This document shows positions 25,951 to 36,159 of a stretch of 64,000 nucleotides of DNA, one piece after another; the stretch's first letter is position 1; each line of letters starts with the position of its first letter. Position numbers and translations under genes: made by a program. The notes beneath the pieces were generated by a model that worked only from the letters and a program-made list of their open reading frames with translations, had not been told where the DNA came from and ran no database searches. This DNA is from Pandoraea sp. (lineage in GTDB: Bacteria > Pseudomonadota > Gammaproteobacteria > Burkholderiales > Burkholderiaceae): contig JARLJF010000174.1 in the NCBI GenBank assembly GCA_031291335.1, positions 1-64,000 of the forward strand, written 5' to 3'.

Positions 25951-25953
25951 ACC

Positions 25954-26889
25954 ATGTCGCACGATTCCGAATCACCGGCTTCCGCGGATCACTCGTCTTC
26001 GACCGCTTTGGCCTCTTCCACAGCTTCAACCGCTTCAACCGCATCAACCGTTTCGACGCTACGCCGCGTCGAGAAGCGCTTCGAAGCCGGACGCATTGCG
26101 GCCCCTCTCGCACGCCGCGCCCCGGCGCTCGTGTTGCCGTTCGATGCCCGTAGCAAGAGCCGCCTGCGCGCCACGCTGGAAACCGGCGAAGAGGTCGCCC
26201 TGTTTCTACCTCGCGGCACGGTGCTGCGCGGCGGCGACGTGCTCGTGGCCGACGACGGCCACTTCATTCGCGTGGAAGCCGCCGCCGAAACCGTGCTGCT
26301 CGTGACAGCCGCCACCGCGCTCGCACTGACTCGCGCGGCGTATCACCTCGGCAACCGGCATACCCCGGTCGAAGTCGGCGACGGCTATCTCAAGCTCGAA
26401 CACGATCCGGTGCTGCGCGACATGCTGCTGCGACTCGACGTGGACGTTGCCGAAGCCTTGATGCCGTTCGAGCCCGAAGCCGGTGCCTACGGCGGCGGAC
26501 ACAAGCACGGTCACGATGCGACCTTTGCCGAGGACTTCGCGATCGCGCAGCAGGTGTTCCACGAGCATCACGGGCATTCGCACGACCACGACCATGGTCA
26601 CGGACACTCGCATGCGCACTCCCACGATCACGACCATGACCATGACCACAGTCACGGTCACGTTCACGTTCACGGCCCGGGATGCCATCACGATCACTCG
26701 CCGGTCCACGTGCACGGCCCCGACTGCGCTCACTCGCACGCGCATGACGAGCATCATGGTCACGCCCATGTCCACGGTCCCGACTGCGGGCATGACCACT
26801 CCCCTACGCCGGACAGCGCCGCTGCCGACAACGAATCTCTCCCTGTGAGTCCAACCGATGACGGCAAGTCTGGCCAGTCCTCTCACTGA
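25954..26889 (+). CDS. ureE: Urease accessory nickel metallochaperone UreE with an extended His-rich tail
   Basis: A 311-residue protein, much longer than the usual 150-200. An unusual Ser/Thr/Ala-rich leader (residues 1-30) precedes the UreE core ([10 protein letters not shown], then [28 protein letters not shown] with the conserved nickel-site His). From about residue 185 a His/Asp/Gly tail follows with nearly 40 histidines. It includes three related units, [26 protein letters not shown] and [13 protein letters not shown]. It should store or deliver many nickel ions to UreG-UreD-UreF. It overlaps ureF by 32 nt. Confidence 0.95.
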   Translation: MSHDSESPASADHSSSTALASSTASTASTASTVSTLRRVEKRFEAGRIAAPLARRAPALVLPFDARSKSRLRATLETGEEVALFLPRGTVLRGGDVLVADDGHFIRVEAAAETVLLVTAATALALTRAAYHLGNRHTPVEVGDGYLKLEHDPVLRDMLLRLDVDVAEALMPFEPEAGAYGGGHKHGHDATFAEDFAIAQQVFHEHHGHSHDHDHGHGHSHAHSHDHDHDHDHSHGHVHVHGPGCHHDHSPVHVHGPDCAHSHAHDEHHGHAHVHGPDCGHDHSPTPDSAAADNESLPVSPTDDGKSGQSSH

Positions 26890-27583
26890 ACCGGTTGCCT
26901 CCGCATCGCTGCAGGCGCTCGCAGCGCTGCTTCATCTCGCCTCGCCGGCGCTGCCCATCGGTGCCTTCAGCTATTCGCAGGGCCTCGAAGCCGCCGTTGA
27001 ACACGGCATCATTCACGACGCCCCAAGTGCGGAGCGCTGGATCGCCAGTCAACTCGACGGCGTTTTCACGACCGGCGAGATGGCGCTGCTTGCGCGTCAG
27101 TGGCGTCACTGGCAATCGGGCGATGCCGCCTCGCTCAGCCGCGTGAACGACTGGCTACTCGCCACTCGCGAGACCGCCGAATTGCGCGCGGAAACCGAGC
27201 AGATGGGCTGGTCGCTCACACAACTCGCACGCTCGCTCGAATGGGGCGAGCCAGCGCAACGGGAGTGTCTGTCCTCGCTACGCCCGGTGGCATTGCCGAC
27301 GGTCTTCGCCTTCGCAGCGTTGACGCACGGTGCCGCGCTGCCCGACACGCTCGTCGCTTACGCGTTCAGTTGGCTCGAGAACCAGGTCGCCGGTGCGCTC
27401 AAGGCGGTTCCACTCGGGCAATTGGCTGCGCAACGCGTGATCGTCGCCTTGCGCCCTCGTGTGGTCGACGCGGCCCATCGAGCGGCGTCATTGCCTGACG
27501 ACCAGATCAACACGTTTTCCCCGGCGCTCGCGATTCTCGCGTCGCGCCACGAGACACAGTATTCACGCCTGTTCCGTTCGTGA
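26858..27583 (+). CDS. ureF: Urease accessory protein UreF
   Basis: A 241-residue all-helical partner of UreD and UreG. Diagnostic segments are [20 protein letters not shown] near the N-terminus and [17 protein letters not shown]. It ends LFRS. It starts inside ureE in another frame, as often seen in ure operons. Confidence 0.95.
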   Translation: MTASLASPLTEPVASASLQALAALLHLASPALPIGAFSYSQGLEAAVEHGIIHDAPSAERWIASQLDGVFTTGEMALLARQWRHWQSGDAASLSRVNDWLLATRETAELRAETEQMGWSLTQLARSLEWGEPAQRECLSSLRPVALPTVFAFAALTHGAALPDTLVAYAFSWLENQVAGALKAVPLGQLAAQRVIVALRPRVVDAAHRAASLPDDQINTFSPALAILASRHETQYSRLFRS

Positions 27584-27640
27584 GACGCGATACGTCGCGT
27601 CTCCCCTTTTGTCTTTTCTCCGCCACCCACGACATTCGCT

Positions 27641-28279
27641 ATGACGACCTCTGCCAACGCCCGTCGTACCAAGAAGAATCCGCCGCTGCGTGTCGGCATC
27701 GGAGGCCCGGTCGGCTCCGGCAAGACGACCCTGACCGAGATGCTCTGCAAAGCCATGCGCGAGCGTTACGATCTCGTGGTCATCACCAACGACATCTATA
27801 CGAAGGAAGACCAGCGCCTGCTGACGGTGGCCGGCGCGCTGGAGCCCGAACGTATTTTCGGTGTCGAAACCGGAGGTTGTCCGCACACGGCGATTCGCGA
27901 AGATGCGTCGATCAATCTGGAAGCCGTCGAGCGCATGCTCGAACGTTTTCCCGACGCCGATGTGGTCTTCATCGAATCGGGCGGTGACAATCTTGCCGCC
28001 ACCTTCAGTCCTGAACTCTCGGATCTCACGATCTATGTGATCGATGTCGCGGGCGGCGAGAAGATCCCACGCAAGGGTGGCCCGGGCATTACCAAGTCGG
28101 ATCTCCTCGTCATCAACAAGACCGATCTCGCCCCGTACGTCGGCGCCTCGCTCGACATCATGCGGTCGGATACGCAAAAGATGCGCGGCATGCGTCCCTT
28201 CGTCATGGGGAACATGAAGGAGGGCAAAGGCCTTCAGGAGATCATCAGTTTTATCGAGGCGCGGGGGATGCTGGCTTGA
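27641..28279 (+). CDS. ureG: Urease accessory GTPase UreG
   Basis: A 212-residue SIMIBI-class GTPase that drives nickel insertion. The P-loop is [11 protein letters not shown], the nickel-binding CPH is in [14 protein letters not shown], followed by [19 protein letters not shown] and the GTP-specific [11 protein letters not shown]. Complete and of normal length. It closes the urease cluster. Confidence 0.98.
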   Translation: MTTSANARRTKKNPPLRVGIGGPVGSGKTTLTEMLCKAMRERYDLVVITNDIYTKEDQRLLTVAGALEPERIFGVETGGCPHTAIREDASINLEAVERMLERFPDADVVFIESGGDNLAATFSPELSDLTIYVIDVAGGEKIPRKGGPGITKSDLLVINKTDLAPYVGASLDIMRSDTQKMRGMRPFVMGNMKEGKGLQEIISFIEARGMLA

Positions 28280-28311
28280 GGTGATGCGCGAAGCCGCCGG
28301 CCGGAAGTACG

Positions 28312-28614
28312 TCAATCGTTGAACGGGTAGTCCTTGGGAAGCCAGGGACGATTGACGTTATGTAGTGACAGGATGGTGACCGCGTTCTCCTTCAATCGGT
28401 AGATCATTTTGTAGCGCTTGTGAGGCACTAACACTCGGGGATTTCTGGCGCTGTGCGGACGTCCCGTCGTGGGAAAAATACGCAGATTCCTTAACGCTCG
28501 CTCCACGGACACATTGCGTTGTAAAGCGGCGCCGGGACTGGCGTTTGATAATTGGTTCCAGAGGATGACGCGTTCGCGCAGGGCATATCCCGACCAACGA
28601 GTCGTCACACTCAC
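28312..28614 (-). CDS. RelE/ParE-family toxin
   Basis: A 100-residue protein of the type II toxin fold. It ends in the motif KRYKMIYRLKENAVTILSLHNVNRPW, the beta-strand core of RelE/ParE toxins with basic residues. The ATG overlaps the antitoxin stop (ATGA), the classic toxin-antitoxin arrangement. Whether it cuts mRNA or poisons gyrase cannot be told. Its position directly after ureG on the opposite strand suggests a mobile or selfish insertion. Confidence 0.85.
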   Translation of the reverse strand: MSVTTRWSGYALRERVILWNQLSNASPGAALQRNVSVERALRNLRIFPTTGRPHSARNPRVLVPHKRYKMIYRLKENAVTILSLHNVNRPWLPKDYPFND

Positions 28615-28973
28615 AGCGTATCCGACAGCCTCCGGCTATAGTCGGCGAACTGGGCGCTGACCACGTCATCGGGCACGGTACGCCCCGCCTCGGCATCCCG
28701 AAGTCCCATGAGAAGTCCAACAAATTCGTCAGCCTGAATTTCTCGCGGATCGTGCGGGGACTCGAAATACGCTTCGTTGAGGTCGACAGAACATTCCGTT
28801 GTTACGACTTCGCTGGGCAGCTTGCGTCCTGCCGCTACGTCGGCGAGGCCGCGGATCGTCGCGTCGTAGAGGATCTTCGCTTCCTCTTCAACACTGAGGT
28901 TATGGCGCGAGGAAACGGCATGCGCCAGTTGACGGCGCACGAAGGTATCGGGGCTTTGATCGACAATTTGCAT
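28611..28973 (-). CDS. Antitoxin partner with an internal repeat
   Basis: A 120-residue acidic protein upstream of the toxin. ATG 28973 has AGGA 6-7 nt upstream and was chosen over a start at 29012. Residues 41-57 (GLADVAAGRKLPSEVV) and 90-105 (GLRDAEAGRTVPDDVV) are alike, so part of the chain is duplicated. The repeat looks like the short segment used by antitoxins to contact toxin. No clear DNA-binding domain was recognised. The antitoxin role is inferred from the gene order. Confidence 0.7.
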   Translation of the reverse strand: MQIVDQSPDTFVRRQLAHAVSSRHNLSVEEEAKILYDATIRGLADVAAGRKLPSEVVTTECSVDLNEAYFESPHDPREIQADEFVGLLMGLRDAEAGRTVPDDVVSAQFADYSRRLSDTL

Positions 28974-29120
28974 CGTGATTCCTGACCAGGATTTGGGCGG
29001 GGGGCCACTCACACGAGTGTTGCCAAATTAATCGTCAGGGGTGGGTCGAGTCAATCGGGTCGGCCTGTTTCTCGGGCGATTCCTAATGGGATCGCCCGCC
29101 ATTCCGATAACCGACGAAGA

Positions 29121-30122
29121 CTATCGCTGCGTCACCGAGAATCCGTGTTCGCGTAGCAGTTGCAGTACCCCATGCGGACCGCCGAGATGGAGCGTGCCGA
29201 TGGCGACAAACACCGGCTTGCTCGGGTCTGCCAGAAAAAGCATGCGTGCCAGAAAACGCCGGTTGCGCGAGTACAGAATGCGCTCGTCGATGGCGTCGGC
29301 CAGTGCCACGTTGCGTCGCACTTGCATGGCCTTGCTCTGCGACCAGTCGAATACCAGCTCCGCATCGCCGGCGCGCCACAGGCGGTGCAACTCCTCCACC
29401 TGCGCCGTCGCTGTCTTAGGCGTAAGCACCAACTCCTGCGCCAGCAATTCGTTCTGCTGCGCCGCCGTCAGGCCGGTGAACGCATCCATCTGCTCCGCGA
29501 GCGACTCAAGGCCGACGATGCGCCCGCGATAGACGTTCTCCAACTGGTTCTCGGTGCCGTACTCCGTTTGCAGGTCGGCGCCCATCGAATCCAGCGTCTC
29601 GACGAGCAGTGCCGCCAGCCATGGCCGCATGTGACGAATCTCGGCGAGCATCGCCGGATTGCCCTTGAGACGATCGCGCAACTTGCGCCATAGCGGCGCC
29701 GGGATCAGCTTCGGCAGACAGGCACGCGAGCACATGCCGTACTTCTGCACATCGTCCTGCGACATCGTCAGATCGTCAGGCGATAGCTCGAACGCCACCA
29801 CGTTCGACACGCGCAGCGCATCGACCACGACTTTGCGGAACGGATAGTCGTCGGGCTTGCCGACGTGCAGGGTGCCCATCACGTAGATGGTCATGTCGCC
29901 CTTGCGGGCTTCGTAGAACGGGAGATTGGCGCCCGGCGGCGATTCGCCGGGCTCCGGCACCACCAACGGTAGCGTTCGCGGCGTCATCGCACGCGGCGTC
30001 ACGGTCGACGCCGCGTCCAGCGTGACGGCGAGCGTCATCAGCAGGCAACCAAGCAGCCAGCCGGTCAATGCAACGCCCCGGCGAACAGGTGTCGCGCGTG
30101 GTGGTCCACCCAATCTCGTCAT
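29121..30122 (-). CDS. TraB/GumN-family protein
   Basis: A 333-residue protein with an N-terminal membrane/signal helix (GWLLGCLLMTLAVTLDAAS). Paired motifs MGTLHVGKPDD near the start and IGTLHLGGPHGV near the end define the TraB/GumN (PrgY-type) family, with a conserved glutamate region VVAFELSPDD. The family is thought to include membrane metalloproteins of unclear activity, possibly peptidase-like. Its start overlaps the dppF stop (ATGA), so it is translated with the dipeptide transporter. Confidence 0.85.
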   Translation of the reverse strand: MTRLGGPPRATPVRRGVALTGWLLGCLLMTLAVTLDAASTVTPRAMTPRTLPLVVPEPGESPPGANLPFYEARKGDMTIYVMGTLHVGKPDDYPFRKVVVDALRVSNVVAFELSPDDLTMSQDDVQKYGMCSRACLPKLIPAPLWRKLRDRLKGNPAMLAEIRHMRPWLAALLVETLDSMGADLQTEYGTENQLENVYRGRIVGLESLAEQMDAFTGLTAAQQNELLAQELVLTPKTATAQVEELHRLWRAGDAELVFDWSQSKAMQVRRNVALADAIDERILYSRNRRFLARMLFLADPSKPVFVAIGTLHLGGPHGVLQLLREHGFSVTQR

Positions 30123-31165
30123 CCCTCAATGTCTTCAACCCGATGGCACGCCACCAGACGTCCTTCGAGCTTGCGCAATTGCGGCACTTCCTCGCGGCAA
30201 TGGTCGACGGCGTACGGACAGCGCGGCGCAAACGCACACCCCGGCGGAGGCCGCAACGGCGATGGCAATTCGCCGATCAGCGGAATCTTGACGCGCCGCT
30301 CGGATGCCTTGATCGCCGGCGTCGCCGACATCAGTGCCTTGGTGTACGGATGCAGCGGCTTGCCGAACACGGCGGCCTTGGGACCGTGTTCGACCGCGCG
30401 GCCGAGATACATCACCATGACGTCGTCGGCCACATGCTCGACCACGGCGAGATTATGCGACACGAATACGTAACTCGTCGCGTATCGGTCCTGCAAATCC
30501 ATGAAAAGATTCAGGATCTGTGCCTGAATTGAGACATCCAGGGCCGAAACGGGCTCGTCCGCGACCACGATGGCGGGCGACATGATCATCGCCCGGGCAA
30601 TCGCCACCCGCTGCCGCTGTCCGCCCGAGAACATGTGCGGATAACGCGCCACATGCTCCGGACGCAAGCCCACCGTACGCATCATCGTCGCGATCTTCTC
30701 GCCCCGCTCGGCGCGGCTGAGCGAGGTATTGATGGCCAGCGGTTCGTCGAGCGCCTGTCCCACCGTCTTGCGGGGGTTGAGCGACGCATACGGGTTCTGG
30801 AACACCATCTGAATGCGCGTGCGCAACGGCGCCAGATCGCCTGTCGACGCCGACGTGGTCTCGGTCGCGTCGATGGCGAGTCTGCCGGATGTCGGGGATT
30901 CGATCAACGTCAGCACCCGGGCCAGCGTCGATTTGCCGCACCCCGACTCGCCAACCACCGCCAGCGTCCTGCCAGCCGCCAACTCGAACGACACGCCATT
31001 GAGCGCCTTGACGGTGGCCTGTCCGCGCATCAGCCCGCGGTTCACCGTGTAGAAACGCGTCAGATCCTGCGCGGCCAGCACCAAAGCGCCACCGTCACGG
31101 CCTGAGCCGTCCGTTGCAGGGGCCTGCGGGGCTCCCGGAGGCGTCGCGAAAACGGTTTCACTCAT
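30119..31165 (-). CDS. dppF: Dipeptide/oligopeptide ABC transporter ATP-binding protein DppF
   Basis: About 348 residues. Walker [15 protein letters not shown], signature [14 protein letters not shown], Walker [14 protein letters not shown], and the C-terminal oligopeptide-type region [12 protein letters not shown] with Cys residues in [15 protein letters not shown], typical of the iron-sulphur or zinc-like tail of OppD/F proteins. ATG 31165 has AGGAGGAG upstream and overlaps dppD. Confidence 0.94.
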   Translation of the reverse strand: MSETVFATPPGAPQAPATDGSGRDGGALVLAAQDLTRFYTVNRGLMRGQATVKALNGVSFELAAGRTLAVVGESGCGKSTLARVLTLIESPTSGRLAIDATETTSASTGDLAPLRTRIQMVFQNPYASLNPRKTVGQALDEPLAINTSLSRAERGEKIATMMRTVGLRPEHVARYPHMFSGGQRQRVAIARAMIMSPAIVVADEPVSALDVSIQAQILNLFMDLQDRYATSYVFVSHNLAVVEHVADDVMVMYLGRAVEHGPKAAVFGKPLHPYTKALMSATPAIKASERRVKIPLIGELPSPLRPPPGCAFAPRCPYAVDHCREEVPQLRKLEGRLVACHRVEDIEG

Positions 31166-32166
31166 AGCGCTCCTCCTGTTGTCGGTACGCCCGCCACCGC
31201 ATGCGGCAGCGGCTTGAAGCATCGCACCAGCGGCGAGCCGCTCGCCTGCGGGCCGACGTACGGCTCAAGTGCTGGTTGCACCGTGCGGCAATGGTCGTCG
31301 GCATACGGACAGCGCGGCGAGAGCAGACAGCCCGCGGGACGGTCGTCCCGCCCCGGCACCACGCCCGCCAGCGTGTGCAGCCGGCGCACGCCCCGGTTGT
31401 GTTCCGGAATCGCGGCAAGCAAGGCTTCCGTATAGGGATGATGCGGCGCGTCGAACAGCGCCGGCACCTGCTGCACTTCGATGACCTGCCCCGCGTACAT
31501 CACGGCCACCCGGTGCGCGACCTCGGCCACCACCGCCAGATCGTGCGAAATCAGCACAAGCGCCATGCCGTAGTCCTTCTGCAATTGCAGCAGCAGGGCC
31601 ATGATCTGCGCCTGAATCGTGACGTCGAGCGCCGTCGTGGGCTCGTCGGCGATCAGCAGTTTGGGACGGCAGGCAATCGCCATCGCGATCATCACCCGTT
31701 GATTCATCCCGCCGGACAGTTGGTGCGGATAGGCACCCAGCCGGTTAGCAGCGTCAGGGATCTCGACCTGCTCCAGCAGTTCGATGACGCGATCCTGCAA
31801 CGCCCGTCCGCGCAGCCCCATGTGACGACGCAGCACCTCACCGATCTGGTAACCGACGGTGTAGCTCGGGTTCAGACTCGTGAGCGCGTCCTGAAAGATC
31901 ATCGACACGTCGCGCCCGACGATGCTTCGCCGTTCTCGCGCAGACGCATGCAGCAGATCGCGACCGTCGAAGCGCACTTCGTCGGCACGCACACGGCCAG
32001 GCGCGTCGATGAGTCCCATGAGCGCGAGCATCGTCACGCTCTTGCCCGAGCCGGACTCGCCGACCACGCCGAGAATCTCGCCCTGGCCGACGTCGAGGTC
32101 GATGGCGTCGACGGCACGCGCGCCGTCGAAGTCGACCGATAGATTTCGAATGGAGAGCAGACTCAT
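31162..32166 (-). CDS. dppD: Dipeptide/oligopeptide ABC transporter ATP-binding protein DppD
   Basis: A 334-residue partner ATPase: Walker [10 protein letters not shown], signature [16 protein letters not shown], Walker [15 protein letters not shown], then [15 protein letters not shown] and the tail [13 protein letters not shown]. In operon order it comes after dppC and before dppF. Confidence 0.95.
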   Translation of the reverse strand: MSLLSIRNLSVDFDGARAVDAIDLDVGQGEILGVVGESGSGKSVTMLALMGLIDAPGRVRADEVRFDGRDLLHASARERRSIVGRDVSMIFQDALTSLNPSYTVGYQIGEVLRRHMGLRGRALQDRVIELLEQVEIPDAANRLGAYPHQLSGGMNQRVMIAMAIACRPKLLIADEPTTALDVTIQAQIMALLLQLQKDYGMALVLISHDLAVVAEVAHRVAVMYAGQVIEVQQVPALFDAPHHPYTEALLAAIPEHNRGVRRLHTLAGVVPGRDDRPAGCLLSPRCPYADDHCRTVQPALEPYVGPQASGSPLVRCFKPLPHAVAGVPTTGGAL

Positions 32167-33083
32167 GCGATTCGCTTCAGTTTGGGGTCGAGTGCGTCGC
32201 GCAGGCCGTCACCGACCAGATTGATCGCGAGCACCGAAATGACGATCGCAAGTCCCGGCAACGTGACAATCCACCAGGCACTTTCCATATAGTCGCGGGC
32301 AGACGCGAGCATCGAGCCCCACTCCGCGAGCGGCGGTTGCACACCCAAGCCGAGAAAGCCGAGCGCTGCCGCGTCGAGAATGGCCACCGAGAAACTCAGC
32401 GTGGCCTGCACGATGAGCGGGGCCGAGCAGTTCGGCAACACCGTCGAGAACATCAGCCGCAGCGTGCCCGCCCCGGCCATGCGTGAGGCCACGACATATT
32501 CGCGCTGCAACTCGCCGATCGCCGCCGCGCGCGTCAGACGCACGTACGCGGGCAACGTCACGATGGCAATCGCGATGGTCGTATTGGCGAGGCCCGGGCC
32601 GATCACGGCCACCACAGCCACGGCCAGCAGCAGCGACGGCAGCGCCATCATCATGTCCATCAGACGCATGATCGGCGTGTCGAGCCAACGCGGGAAGAAT
32701 GCCGCGAGCAGACCGAGCAGAATGCCCGGAATCAGCGAGAGCACTACCGACGACAAGCCGATCCAGAACGACAGGCGCGCGCCGAAAATCAGGCGCGAAA
32801 GAATGTCGCGTCCGGCTTCGTCGGTCCCCAGCAGGAATCGGGCGTTGCCGCCGTCGAACCATGCCGGCGGAATCTTCACGTAGTCGCGATATTGTTCGAT
32901 GGGGCTGTGCGGCGCGATCAGCGGCGCAAAAATCGCAGCCGCGAACATCAGCAAGAGCACGATGGCCGCGGCCGTCGCGCCACGGTTGGCGGTAAAGCTG
33001 CGCAGAAACTCCCGGACCAGATGCGCGCGAGGCGTGGCCGTCACGGCGGCGGGAGGCGGCAGCGTAGCAGGCGTGTCACTCAT
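32163..33083 (-). CDS. dppC: Dipeptide ABC transporter permease DppC
   Basis: A 306-residue permease with about six helices. [22 protein letters not shown] is the family hallmark and [24 protein letters not shown] is the ATPase contact loop. It overlaps dppD by ATGA and lies 12 nt after dppB. Confidence 0.96.
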   Translation of the reverse strand: MSDTPATLPPPAAVTATPRAHLVREFLRSFTANRGATAAAIVLLLMFAAAIFAPLIAPHSPIEQYRDYVKIPPAWFDGGNARFLLGTDEAGRDILSRLIFGARLSFWIGLSSVVLSLIPGILLGLLAAFFPRWLDTPIMRLMDMMMALPSLLLAVAVVAVIGPGLANTTIAIAIVTLPAYVRLTRAAAIGELQREYVVASRMAGAGTLRLMFSTVLPNCSAPLIVQATLSFSVAILDAAALGFLGLGVQPPLAEWGSMLASARDYMESAWWIVTLPGLAIVISVLAINLVGDGLRDALDPKLKRIA

Positions 33084-33095
33084 CGTTGACCTCCT

Positions 33096-34100
33096 TCAGT
33101 GCCGAATGCGCGGGTTGACGACGCCATAGAGCACGTCGACCAGCAGGTTGACCAGAATCACGCCCGTCGCGATGAGCAGAATGCCGCCCTGCACCACCGG
33201 ATAGTCGCGTCGCAGAATGGCGTCGATCAGCCATTTGCCGATGCCGGGCCACGAGAACACGTTTTCCGTCAACACGGCACCGGCGAGCAAGGTACCGACT
33301 TGCAGGCCGATCACGGTGATGACGGGAATCAACGCATTGCGCAGCGCATGCACCACGATCACGCGCCACGGCGAGAGACCCTTCGCGCGCGCCGTGCGGA
33401 TGTAGTCCTCGCGAAGCACTTCGAGCATGGCCGAGCGAGTCATGCGGGCAATCACCGCGAGCGGCACGGTACCCAGCACGATGGTCGGCAAAATCAGATG
33501 ACTCACTGCCGAGCTGAAGGCGCCCTGGTCGCCCGAGAGCAGCGTGTCGATCAGCATGAAGCCGGTGACGACGGGCACGTCATACTCCACGCCGATCCGC
33601 CCGGACACCGGGGTCCATTGCAGATCGACGGAGAACAGCATGATGAGCAGCAGGCCCCACCAGAAGATGGGCATGGAGTAGCCCGTGAGCGCCGCCCCCA
33701 TCGTGGTGTGATCGAGCATCTTGCCGCGTCTGAGCGAGGCCGCGACCCCCGCGGGCAAACCGACCACCAGCGCGAAGATCATCGCGCACAGCGCCAGTTC
33801 GAGCGTAGCGGGGAAGCGGGAGAAGAACTCGTGGAGCACACCTTCGTTGGTGACGATGGAGCGCCCGAGGTCGCCTTGCGCCGCGTGCTTCAGATAGACG
33901 AAATATTGTGTGGTGAGCGGCTGATCGAGACCGAGCCGTTTCATCGCTTCGGCGTGCATCACGGGGTCGAGGTTGCGCTCGCCCACGAGCACTTCGATCG
34001 GATCGCCGGGAATAAGGTGAATGAGCGCGAACGCGAGGATAGTGATGCCGATGAAAGTCGGGATCACCATGCCCAGTCGTCTCAGGACGAATCTCAGCAT
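33096..34100 (-). CDS. dppB: Dipeptide ABC transporter permease DppB
   Basis: A 334-residue permease starting MLRFVLRRLGMVIPTFIGIT, followed by a large periplasmic segment and the coupling loop DYIRTARAKGLSPWRVIVVHAL, as in DppB/OppB. It is separated from dppA by a 214-nt spacer that holds a strong hairpin. Confidence 0.96.
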   Translation of the reverse strand: MLRFVLRRLGMVIPTFIGITILAFALIHLIPGDPIEVLVGERNLDPVMHAEAMKRLGLDQPLTTQYFVYLKHAAQGDLGRSIVTNEGVLHEFFSRFPATLELALCAMIFALVVGLPAGVAASLRRGKMLDHTTMGAALTGYSMPIFWWGLLLIMLFSVDLQWTPVSGRIGVEYDVPVVTGFMLIDTLLSGDQGAFSSAVSHLILPTIVLGTVPLAVIARMTRSAMLEVLREDYIRTARAKGLSPWRVIVVHALRNALIPVITVIGLQVGTLLAGAVLTENVFSWPGIGKWLIDAILRRDYPVVQGGILLIATGVILVNLLVDVLYGVVNPRIRH

Positions 34101-34265
34101 AGGACAGTTCCGTGGGGGCTTCGCGCACCGCCCGCCCCCGGCGGAGGGACGGATGGCGCTGTGCCGCGTTAATCAGTCTTAGACGATCTTTTGTCTTGGT
34201 GCGGCGGGCAGACCCGGGCGCGGCGGCCGAGTCTGCCTGCTTGATACCAATGGACTACCTCTGGT

Positions 34266-34293
34266 CAGCGTCAGCCGGCACCGGCCGACGCTG
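34266..34293. repeat. Large imperfect hairpin between dppA and dppB
   Basis: CAGCGTC and GACGCTG outer arms and GCCGG/CCGGC inner arms around a CA loop make a 12-bp stem with one mismatch. No T-run follows in the direction of transcription, so it is more likely an mRNA-stabilising or partial-attenuation stem that keeps binding protein more abundant than permeases. Confidence 0.6.
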
Positions 34294-34314
34294 TTGCAGG
34301 GTTGCTGGACTCGA

Positions 34315-35955
34315 TCAGTCCAGCGACACGCCGGCGAAACTGTTACGACTGAACGGGCTGAGCTTGAAGCCCTTCACGTTCGTGGCCATCGGCTTGTATT
34401 GCGTGGAGTGCGCGATCGGCGAGAACGGCAGTTGTTGCGAAAAGATTTCCTGCGCTTGCGTGTACAGCTTCGTACGCGCAGCAACGTCGGTGGTCTGACG
34501 CGCCTGCTTCACCAGATCGTCGAACGGCTTGTAGCACCACTTCGAGAAGTTGTTGCCGTTCATCGAGTCGCAGCCGAGCAGCACTCCGAGCCAGTTGTCC
34601 GGATCGCCGTTGTCGCCGGTCCAGCCAATGAGCATCGCGTCGTGTTCGCCCGCCTTGGCGCGCTTGATGTACTCGCCCCACTCGTACGTGACGATGTTGG
34701 CCTTCACGCCGATCTTCGCCCAGTCGGCCTGAATCATTTCCGCCATGAGCTTGCCGTTCGGGTTGTACGGACGTTGCACCGGCATGGCCCACAGCGTGAT
34801 TTCGATATTCTTCACACCCGCCTTGTCGAGCAAGGCTTTGGCCTTCTCGGGGTCGTAGCCGGCCGACTTGATGTTCTTGTCGTAGGACCATTGCGTCGGC
34901 GGCATCGGCGCGCCGTTCGACAACTGTCCGGCCGAGCCGTACACGGACTGGAGAATCGCCTTCTTGTTGATCGCCATGTCGAGTGCCTGACGCACTTCCA
35001 CACGATCGAGCGGTTTCTTCTGCACGTTGTACGCCACGTAGCCGAGGTTGAAACCGACCTGATCGGGCATCTTCAGCTTTGACGCCTTGCCCTGTGCCGA
35101 GATATCGGCCTTGAGCGCATCGACGTCGGCCGGACGCGGGTAGGTCGCGATCTGGCATTCGTTGCGCTTGAGCTTCTGGATACGGACGTTCGCGTCGGTC
35201 GTGATCGCGAAGATCAGCTTGCCGACCTTCGGCGGCAGATTCGCGTTCCAGTAGTCCTTGTTGCCATCCAGGCGCAGCGTCGCGTCCTTCGTGTAGCTGC
35301 GGAAGATGAACGGCCCGGTACCCACTGGCTTGAGCGCGATGTCGCGGGGATTGTTCGCCGTGAGCAGCTTGTCCGCGTATTCCTTCGAGAGGATCGATGC
35401 GAACGACATCGCCAGGTTCTGGATGAACGGCGCGTCGACCTTCTTCAACACGAAACGCACGGTGTACGGATCGACGATCTCGATATGGTCGATGTCCGCT
35501 TGCAGACCCATGTCGACAAAGTACGGAAACTCTGCCGGATACGCCTTGCGGAACGGCAACTCGCGATCGCCCATGCGATCGAAGGTGAACTTCACGTCCT
35601 CGGCATTGAAATCACGCGTGGGCGTGAAGTAGTCGGTGGTGTGGAACTTGACGCCCTTGCGTAGATGGAAGGTGTAGACCTTGTTGTCCGGCGAGATGTC
35701 CCACTTCTCCGCGAGCGATGGCATCACACCGGTTTCGCCCGGTACGAAGGCAATGAGGCGGTTGTAGATGGCGTCGGCAGGATCGAAATCGGTGCCTGTG
35801 GTGAGTTGCCCCGGATCGAAACCGGCGGGGCTGCCCTCGGAGCAATACACGAGGGTCTTGTTCGGGAGCTCGACTGCTGCAGCGGGCGGGATCACGGCCG
35901 CGCCGGCAAGCAAGGTCGCAGCCAAAAGCAAACGCAGGGTGTGAGTCTGTTTCAT
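34315..35955 (-). CDS. dppA: Dipeptide ABC transporter substrate-binding protein DppA
   Basis: A 546-residue family 5 periplasmic receptor. The signal peptide (LLLAATLLAGAAVIPPAAA) is followed by KTLVYCSEGSPAGFDPGQL, which is very close to the known DppA N-terminus. Later VYTFHLRKGVKFH and FKLSPFSRNSFAGVS also match. It binds dipeptides and may also handle heme or 5-aminolevulinate as in related bacteria. First gene of dppABCDF-TraB. Confidence 0.95.
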   Translation of the reverse strand: MKQTHTLRLLLAATLLAGAAVIPPAAAVELPNKTLVYCSEGSPAGFDPGQLTTGTDFDPADAIYNRLIAFVPGETGVMPSLAEKWDISPDNKVYTFHLRKGVKFHTTDYFTPTRDFNAEDVKFTFDRMGDRELPFRKAYPAEFPYFVDMGLQADIDHIEIVDPYTVRFVLKKVDAPFIQNLAMSFASILSKEYADKLLTANNPRDIALKPVGTGPFIFRSYTKDATLRLDGNKDYWNANLPPKVGKLIFAITTDANVRIQKLKRNECQIATYPRPADVDALKADISAQGKASKLKMPDQVGFNLGYVAYNVQKKPLDRVEVRQALDMAINKKAILQSVYGSAGQLSNGAPMPPTQWSYDKNIKSAGYDPEKAKALLDKAGVKNIEITLWAMPVQRPYNPNGKLMAEMIQADWAKIGVKANIVTYEWGEYIKRAKAGEHDAMLIGWTGDNGDPDNWLGVLLGCDSMNGNNFSKWCYKPFDDLVKQARQTTDVAARTKLYTQAQEIFSQQLPFSPIAHSTQYKPMATNVKGFKLSPFSRNSFAGVSLD

Positions 35956-36159
35956 AGGCTCCTCGGGATTTGAGTTGACGCCCGGCGACGATCCGCCGCC
36001 GAGCCCACGAGGGATATTACTTAAGCTTCCCCCGTGTCACAACACGCCAAATCCCTAGCAAACCGCCTGTTTGTGGCGTTTTTGATTAGGAAACCACCCA
36101 ATATTGATTTGGATTGACTTCTTATACGCCCATCCGTTGGCAAACGATTGCGCGGCGCC

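Noticed and set aside
26500-26820. His-codon repeats of ureE as a CRISPR-like or tandem DNA repeat
   Set aside because: The periodicity follows His-Asp/Ser/Gly codons within the reading frame and has no constant repeat-spacer unit.
26206-26886. Leftward Val/Met-rich open frame under the ureE His tail
   Set aside because: It is only the reverse reading of the repetitive His codons.
33099-34172. Rightward open frame opposite dppB
   Set aside because: Antisense shadow of a well-supported permease; composition is not protein-like.
36064-36083. CGCC/GGCG hairpin followed by TTTTT on the plus strand
   Set aside because: The stem has only 4 bp and no rightward gene ends there.
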